A stretch of DNA of 64,000 nt from Typhlomys cinereus (taxonomy: Eukaryota > Chordata > Mammalia > Rodentia > Platacanthomyidae), in contig JALPQD010000408.1 in NCBI GenBank assembly GCA_023101885.1, positions 921,019 through 985,018 of the forward strand, read 5' to 3'. Positions within the stretch are counted from its first letter, which is position 1. Every line of letters starts with the position of its first letter. Under the pieces are notes generated by a model. The model saw only the letters and a list, made by a program, of their open reading frames with translations. It searched no databases and was not told the DNA's origin. Shown one piece after another: positions 57,087-64,000 of this stretch. Made by a program: the position numbers and the translations under genes.

Positions 57087-57329
57087 GAAAAGTCCTCTTT
57101 TTAATGTATGAATGTGAAATTCCATTATCTCTTTAAAAATAAAGACATCTCCGCTCTTCTGTCCCAGAATGAGGAACTCTGACTTTGAACTCCTTTTACT
57201 AGTTTTTCCAGCTGACTTTATTCCTTGCTCTGCCATGTACTCTGTATTATCTGAGTTCCTCAAGATGCAGATAATTTTTATTTAGGAAATATTTCCTAAA
57301 CTTATATTCTAAGAGTTAATTCTTAAAAA

Positions 57330-57743
57330 AGAGTAAATACTTTAAAGAAAAGCTTATTTATTTCCCAAACACCTATCCATATTATGAATAATTCTCTCTC
57401 TCTATGAATAATTCTTTCTCTTTCTCTCTCTCATATATATATATATATTCCAAGCTGTCTTCTGACTTGTGGTCCTCCTGCCTCAGCCCCCCAACGCTGG
57501 GACATGGGTATGAGCCCAACAACACTTACAGCTTAATAATAAGATTTCATACAAGTCTATAAATAAAACACTCCTCGCTCAAAAAAAAAAACACTTAAGA
57601 AACTGTGGAATTACAGCTTTAAAAATTTTACTGAGAGAAATGAAAGGCAGTTAAGAGCCAGTTATGGGCTCCTGTCCCGTCGGGCGCTTGGCATTCGCTG
57701 GGCCGCTCATCAGCGGGCCTGGGTCCCGGCTGGCCCCACCTTC
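57330..57743 (-). other. GTF2F2: GTF2F2 3' UTR with candidate poly(A) signals
   Basis: This is the minus-strand continuation after the GTF2F2 stop. AATAAA (antisense TTTATT) lies at 57357-57362, and a second at 57277-57282 could serve as an alternative. The end near 57340 is inferred. Confidence 0.6.
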
Positions 57744-57863
57744 TCAGTCACTCTTCTCTTCTCCTTGGTAATGCCTGTACTCTGGCTTCAGTTCCCATGT
57801 GTTTTTGTGGATCCCTTTTACATTCTGAATACCAATTTCTTTCAAGATTTCTTTCAGGTATCC
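57744..57863 (-). CDS. GTF2F2: TFIIF beta subunit (RAP30), last coding exon
   Basis: The minus-strand acceptor TTTTTAG at 57864-57870 is followed by 39 codons, GYLKEILKEIGIQNVKGIHK... to ...HYQGEEKSD, and TGA at 57744-57746. This is the C-terminus of RAP30, the small subunit of TFIIF, which binds RNA polymerase II and helps place it in the preinitiation complex. The exon encodes the end of the C-terminal winged-helix DNA-binding domain. The full protein is about 249 residues; earlier exons lie beyond the window. GTF2F2 and TPT1 are neighbours and convergent in human too, which confirms both calls. Confidence 0.95.
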   Translation of the reverse strand, partial: GYLKEILKEIGIQNVKGIHKNTWELKPEYRHYQGEEKSD

Positions 57864-57991
57864 CTAAAAACCAAAAATAGATGAGAGTATGAAGGTAGGA
57901 AATAAAATTCAAAATAAAATATACAAAAGCACATGTACAAGAATGAGCCTTAAAATCCAGTAAAATTTCTTGATAAAAAACTTCAGCAAAT

Positions 57992-58041
<50 letters not shown>
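57992..58041. repeat. (TG)n(TA)n microsatellite
   Basis: Adjacent TG and TA dinucleotide runs, about 50 bp. Confidence 0.95.
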
Positions 58042-58047
<6 letters not shown>

Positions 58048-58118
58048 CACACAAACCAATGGGTTTAGACCCTTCTCACCTGTGATCCAGACTACCTGCA
58101 TCAAAACTGGATGCCAAG

Positions 58119-58412
58119 GGGGCTGGAGAGATGGCTCAGGGGTTAAGACTCTGCCTTGCAAGCAGAAAGGTCCTGAGTTCGGATCCCAGGTCCCATATAA
58201 GAATGCCAGGTGGAAACAGCAGTGGCTTGCACTTCCAGTCCTGGTGGGCAGAGCCTAGGAAATCCCAGGGCGAAGCAAAAAGGAGGTAGAAGCAATCTAG
58301 GAGGATCCCTGAAGTCACCCTTGGGCTTCTATAGGGATACACAGTGTCTTCCTCCCACTCCTCACACACATGATAAATGAATAAAATAAATAAATAAAGT
58401 TAAAAAAAAACC
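58119..58412 (+). mobile_element. SINE family A, well preserved
   Basis: Complete head, body and 'aataaaataaataaataaag' end with an A-run. A good reference copy for family A. Confidence 0.9.
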
Positions 58413-58787
58413 CAAAACTGTGTGCCAAGCCTTAGTAAGGCCAAGTCTGTGCCAGGAGCTTGTGTATTGTTTTATGAGACAGGGTCTCACTAAGTTGTCT
58501 AGGCTGGCCTCAAGCTTAACGATCATCTCGAGTGGGAAGGAGTCTGAGCTCTCCCCAGCTGAGTCATTTAACTTCTTTCAAGTTCTACAATCTCTGCCTT
58601 AAGGGTTCTTCTAAGCTCTGGGACCTAGGATCTTGGGTTTGAGCCTTTGAAAAGTTGTTTAGTTCTGTGAACCTCGCCAGTACAGGACAATACATACTGC
58701 CAACATAACCGAATGCCTTCTTAACACTAACTTGGAGTAATGCTGAGCAATTCATACAGTTAGGGGTAGGTTGTCACCTGGAATGTA

Positions 58788-58960
58788 GTGGCTGGGCTGG
58801 TGAGATGATTCAGGCTGTGCAAACCTGGTGACCCAAATCTGATTCCTTGGAACCCACATGGTGGACAACTGACAAGTTGTCCTCTGACCTCTAGCCAGGC
58901 AGTGGCACACAAACCTGCTTCTCCTCTTTCTTCCTCTGGGACAATAACTCTAATGCAGAC
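58788..58960 (+). mobile_element. Family C SINE
   Basis: 'gggctggtgagatgattcag', 'gcaaacctggtgacccaaat' and 'ggaacccacatggtggacaa' identify this family. Tail lost. Confidence 0.75.
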
Positions 58961-59613
58961 AAGCACTGGAGCTAGTGGGTGGCTTAGAAGGCCCTAGGAG
59001 TGCTTAGCATCTTTCTCCAGGGTAGCTGTCCCTTTCCAGCAGCCAAGCCCCAGCAGGTGGCAGCAGTGAACCAAATGAGCCCTGGGCTCCCTTAGGCGGC
59101 TTGCCTGCCTCCCACACCTTCTATAGTTGGCTCTGCTGAAAGACCATGTGAATGAATAAGCACAAAGGCTTGAGACGTGCAGGTAATATGCATGTCTGCC
59201 ATCTGTTACTTCAAATTACATTTGAAAAATGGGACACTGTTCATAAACTACTTTCTAATTAAACCAGATTCATAAATGGAAAATGATGGGTTAGGCACAA
59301 ACAATTCTCAGTCTAAGTGCCAAGAATGACATCTTTGTAAAATTCCAGAGAATGCTGTTTTGTGAGGCTGGCTAAGATCCTGTTGCACAAACAGTCACAC
59401 ACTTGTGGATGCACTGTAGAGGGTCAACATGGAAAGAGCAATCATTAGAGCATTTCGGTACTAAGTCTCTTGATTTCCAAGTCCTGTGCCCATTTATGAT
59501 CTATTCAAAGAACAAAATGCCTAGGGTTAAACACAGAAATTCCATACAAATTCAGCTGCTTTTCCGAGAAGTCCACCCTTACTTAAGTAATCTCGTGTAC
59601 TACAAGGGACATT

Positions 59614-59876
59614 TCTTTTTTTTATTATTTATTATGTATTCAATTGTGCGTGTATGTGTGTGTGCGCATGTGTGTATGTATGTGTGTGTGTGTAGAACCA
59701 CGGACGAATTCGGGAACCACCATGGCCCCGGGATTCACAGGCTCCGCCCTACCAGGACCAGAAATGCAGGTGGCCCCTGCTTCTGCCCAGTGTCTATACG
59801 TGGAGTCTAGGATCCGAACTCAGGACCTTCTGCCTGCAAGGCAGAGGCTTAACTCCTGAGCCATCTCTCCAGCCCC
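59614..59876 (-). mobile_element. Young SINE family B with internal deletion
   Basis: Antisense copy lacking about 30 bp around the 'gcctccacctcc' block. 'aagggacatttctttt' flanks it on both sides. Confidence 0.93.
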
Positions 59877-59914
59877 AAAGGGACATTTCTTTTAATTAAC
59901 CTTTTTTTCTTTAA

Positions 59915-60122
59915 ATTTTTTATGTGAGTGTGTCTCTCCTTTTGCCTGTGGAGGCACAAAGGTGACTTCTTCCTCTGGAATTTCCCAGGCCCCACCTTCC
60001 TGGACCAGAAGTACAGGCTGCTGCCATTTCTGCCTGGCCTTTTTACATGGGATCCAGGATCTGAACTTAGGACCTTCTGCTTTTGAGGTAGAGATTTAAC
60101 TACTGAGCCATCTCTTCAGCCC
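59915..60122 (-). mobile_element. SINE family A with internal deletion
   Basis: Antisense copy whose central 'atcatcctggattgc' block is missing; head 'gagccatctcttcagccc' at right. Confidence 0.8.
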
Positions 60123-62568
60123 TATGGGACTTTTTTTTTTAAAAAATAATATCTAAAATTTTATTTGCTCATTTGAAATCTTTTAAAACATCAAAACCTA
60201 GAATGGCGTACGGAGTCAGCTTTGGGCAGTGAGTAAGCTCCCAATGAAGAACACGCCGTACTTCCCACAGCATTTCCTGAAAGACATTCCTTGAGGTGTG
60301 CCAAGGTGTCTCCTAAAGCACCCAAACTTGTGTGATTCTCCCCTGCAAGGAGGCTGACATGGACAGAAGTACACACAGCTTCAACACTAAGGTTGACTCT
60401 GCTCGCCAGGACCCCAGTGGCTGTGCCGGGATCCTGCTGCAAACAGTACTAACGCAGATGTGCTCTGCTCACCTGGCTGCACCTGTAAGAGACAGCTAAG
60501 TCCTGAGAAGCTTTAGAGAAATGTTTTCTTCCTAGATAGGTTTTATTAGCTTGGAGTGGGCCCAGAGTGTGGAGCATGCTGCAAGGCTGGCATGTTCCCC
60601 CGCGGAGCTGCACCCCAGCTTCTGGCTTGCTGAGTTAAGGTCAAGGGACATTTTTTATACATGAAGATTTCACTCTCCCTTTTTTGTAACAAGTAAAAAG
60701 GAAATGTTAGTGGGAGTTTAAGTGCAAAAATAAGAACTGGGGAGATCAACCTCAGAGCATTAATGAGGTAGAACAAGGCTGGGAATGGGCACTCTCTGAC
60801 TCAAATGGTCAGTGACCCCAAGTCAGGCTGGAGAAAGAAGAGGGTGTGGGTGTTAAAACTGGGGGAAAGAGGGAGGGTTTCAGGGATGTCTTTTGCATGT
60901 CAAAGTTTATTGCAATCTCTGGACGTCGTGGACCTTGGGGGTGGGTTGTGCATTCTTTTCACAGCAGCGTTCTGGTGCTGGGTAGCAGATTCTCCGGAGT
61001 ACTAAGTTAAGCACTCGGTTTACTGCCTTTGTTGAGGGGATGAGATAACCACAGTCTACGATTTGTCAAGCAACGAATCAGAATCAAAATTAGTGCCTAA
61101 CTCTGGTCTGATTCTGCAGGGTGCTGGTCTCAGCTTAACTATGGTCTGATTCTGCAGGGTGGTGGTCTCAAACTTTCTGGATGTTTAAAATGTTTTAAGT
61201 CACAATTAAAGACCACTTTCCTCTAGCTTAAGGAATCAGCTTGCCAAGGGAATAGGCCCAAAGCATTGGCAGAGAAAGTAATAGTAATGATGGGGAAAAA
61301 TTAGGCGAGAAAATCTTCAAAGGTGAGACATAGGCAGACAAAGGTGGAATGTTTACTGATAAATTACTCCACAGACTTCTGTTCTGTCTCACCTTTTCCT
61401 GTGGCCTTCTCTGCTCTCCTTCCCCACACTTGCTGTTTCTATACACTGTACCCCCTCCCTGAGATGTTTATCCTGGTACCTCAAATCTGAACCTTTTGTC
61501 CCTAACGGTCTCAATCCTTAGAATTACACTTCACACTTCACTCTTTAGAGTGAGCAGCTGATGTTTGCGTGTTAACACAGCTTCCAGGACTGGGGAGGTG
61601 GTGGCCGCCAAGCACTGGAGTCCTAGGGATAAACTACATCAGCTTCAGTTCTTTTGAATTTCAGAATTTGGACACTTTTGTTTGAGAAACGAAATCGAGT
61701 ACACCTGTATTCCCTGAATTTGAGTAACATTTATTATTGAAATCTATGTTACAACGTGAATAATGTTGTGGACAAAGCTGACTGAGGTAGAGATGGTAAG
61801 AGTTTTATCAGGACTGAGGATTGTTAACTATACTTTCCCTTCTTATCACACATCCATTCTAGTATTGACTCTGATGTGCCGGTGACCTGGGATATAATCT
61901 TCCCTTTTCTTGCAGAGCTCTGTTTAAGATTAGGGTGCAGATGACAACAGAAGCATAGGCAAGCTGAGTAAGACAGACATGGGAAGGATGTTACAGCAGC
62001 TCCCTGGCAGGCCACCAACCCACCTGCCCTGACATGTTAAGGCCTCTGAACGGGCATCTAACCTGAACAGCAATTGTGCAGGCAGCAAATGATCTGGAAA
62101 TCTTTCTAATTTATTTATTTTTGCATGAACACCGCATCTAAGGAAAGGATTTTAGAACTAAGTGGACCTTCATGGGATTGGGGATGTTTCTCACTAGAGT
62201 GTGTGCCATGCTGTAGCACACAATCCAATAACTGGCTCAGGCTCAGAAATTCAAAGGAACACGTGGGAGAGAATTGACAGCAAGTCTGAATGCAGAAGAA
62301 ATGGGACGAAGTAGTGCAGCTTCAAAGGACGAGCAAAGCACACTTGCGCAGCGGGCGCAGGGTAGGATGTGGTTTGCATTTGTGGCTCAATATAGGATTG
62401 TGGCTAACTTCGTGATCACACCCCAAACCCGGACAATGCGTGCAGAGTCAGAAAGCACAGCAGCCTGCTTACGATTCACAGTCCCTTTTCTTTCCTTCCT
62501 TCTCTCTCTCCATCTCTTATCTTTTCTGTTCATGAGGTATCTTATGATAAGCATTTATATATAAATAA

Positions 62569-62986
62569 TATCATGGTGAGGCACAGGTGTCAACTTGACT
62601 GTTGAGGGTTTGAGCTCTGGGCACATTTGTGGAGAATCAGTAGTTAAACCCAGAGCGAACCTGAAGGAGATTGTCTAGCTGATGAGGAAGGCCCAGCCTA
62701 TGGTGGGTGGGATTGGGCCCTGGAATAAATCACGGGGAGCTGATTGAGAGAGTTGGCATCCTTTGTATACTTGGCCAGACATGCTGGTCTCGCAAGTAAG
62801 GATTGTCCATCTCTCATTCCTTATGTGGGGATGGTGTGGCCAGTTCCCTCAGCCCTGGTGTTGGTGTGCGCTCTCCCGTCAAGTTGGACTGAGAACGTAA
62901 CCGGACTGTCGTAAGGAAATAAACCCCTTGTTTCCTTAAGCCATTTGATGGTCATTTATCAGCAACCATGCAGGAGAAGTGCAACA
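62569..62986 (+). mobile_element. ERVL-like solo LTR (GTCAACTTGAC family)
   Basis: Sister of 50801-51232: 'ggcacaggtgtcaacttgac' near the start, AATAAA near 62920, end 'gtgcaaca'. Flanks AATAA and AATAG form a near-perfect 5-bp duplication. Confidence 0.82.
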
Positions 62987-63794
62987 AATAGGCTGACTGC
63001 AACAAATAATAAATCGACTAATCTTGAATTTGACTAAAAACCCCTCCACCAACTACTAATGCTTTAAGTCAGCTAATAGTAGGTCCTGTTAGGCCTCTAG
63101 GCATGAAAACTTCCCTGACAGGGTAAGTCAAATGCCCAATAGGCAAGCCTGTATCACAGGAGGCACATAGATGCAAAGGGAAATGTGTCTTGTGCTGCTT
63201 ATAAAAAGCCTCAACCACAAAAAGGCATTCCTGGTTCTGTCTTTATATATTTTTAACTGAGTGGCTTCTTTCAGAGATGGCACCAGAACACGGCTTACTG
63301 ATAAAGCTGTTAGTGACTTCAAGGAATGAAATCCTCGATTAAAAAATAAACTACACATTAGGAGTAAACTGTGAAGAAAGGCAACAGATGCTTCTTCTAG
63401 TTGAGACAGAATAAACGTGAGCAGAAAAGACGGTGATGCTGGGGACTGCTCTGGGACACGGGCGATGTCTGCACTCTTCTCCTTTCTGCCTTTCCACTAA
63501 TACCTCACCTTTCTCCCTTGTCCCCTGTCTTCCTCTCTGAGTCCCACTGGTTGTAGTGCTTTATTTGAAAACTCTTAAGCAGCAGAGAAACGAGTAATTA
63601 AATGGTCTGGGGATAAAACCTGTCCCACTATAAATTTAACCTGAATCTAAGAACTAATTAATTATTGCACTGACTTTGTATGGTAGGCACATTATCTCAC
63701 TACCAAAACCTCATTTGCATTAGCAAATGTTACACAGGTTTGAAGGGTTCATATTTTGGTGAACACTTTTAATTCTGGCTAAAGACATGCCTTT

Positions 63795-64000
63795 ATTTTT
63801 AAAAAATATTTATTGTGTATGTATGTGTATCAGAGAGAACTGTATATCCCTGTGGAGGACCAAGGGTGACTTTGGGACTCACCCTGGATTGCTTCTACCT
63901 CCTTTTTCCTTCGCTCTGAGATTTCCCAGGCTCTACCCACCAGGCTGAAAGTGCAGGCCTCTGCTGTTTCAGCCTGGCGTTTTTATGTGGGACCTGGGAT
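63795..64000 (-). mobile_element. SINE family A, cut by the window end
   Basis: Tail and body of an antisense copy; the head lies beyond 64000. Confidence 0.85.

Larger units (their letters stand above)
57864..64000 (-). other. GTF2F2: GTF2F2 last intron (partial)
   Basis: No further GTF2F2 exon was found to the right, so this is intron. It contains the SINEs and LTR listed below. Stretches 58990-59610, 60123-62560 and 62990-63790 show nothing I recognise apart from a 46-bp two-copy repeat near 61096-61168. Confidence 0.75.

Noticed and set aside
60160..60545. Possible further GTF2F2 exon in the intron
   Set aside because: No frame on the minus strand matches the RAP30 segment expected before the last exon, and no acceptor/donor pair frames one.

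Overview
This is vertebrate nuclear DNA, almost certainly from a rodent. Genes have GT-AG introns. The sequence is dense in tRNA-derived SINEs with (CA)n or A/T-rich tails, B1/B4/ID-type SINEs, ERVL/MaLR-like solo LTRs and many microsatellites. The dominant SINE resembles the rodent B2 class but does not match murid B2 as I know it, so a non-murid rodent is likely. I cannot name the species.

Two protein-coding genes are certain. TPT1 (TCTP) is complete on the + strand: CpG island and TATA/CRE promoter at about 6540-7120, six exons between 7122 and about 10585, 172 codons, and a stop codon supplied by the last exon. The final coding exon of GTF2F2 (TFIIF beta, RAP30) lies on the - strand at 57744-57863, so 57864-64000 is its last intron. 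The two genes are convergent and about 47 kb apart, the same arrangement as on human chromosome 13q14. Everything between them is intergenic and mostly transposon-derived.

Region by region: 1-6500 is an L1 fragment and SINEs; 6540-10600 is TPT1; 10600-29800 is SINEs, microsatellites and LTR fragments; 29842-35443 is a complete, recent, minus-strand endogenous retrovirus; 35800-45800 is SINEs, a possible orphan terminal exon (37370-38210) and a nested inverted LTR cluster (44528-45621); 45837-46571 is an RPL29 processed pseudogene; 46600-57300 is SINEs and LTRs; 57300-57863 is the GTF2F2 end; the rest is intron.

The most interesting object is the retrovirus. Its two 394-bp LTRs differ at one base that I can find and are flanked by a 4-bp duplication. 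It keeps a tRNA-Gly primer site, splice donor, polypurine tract and LTR signals, but has no intact gag, pol or env, the architecture of VL30-type retroelements. Its leader carries six regularly spaced hairpins, each with a 7-bp stem and an 11-nt loop. Compensatory changes and G-U pairs make sense only on the minus-strand RNA. They lie where gammaretroviruses keep their packaging signal.
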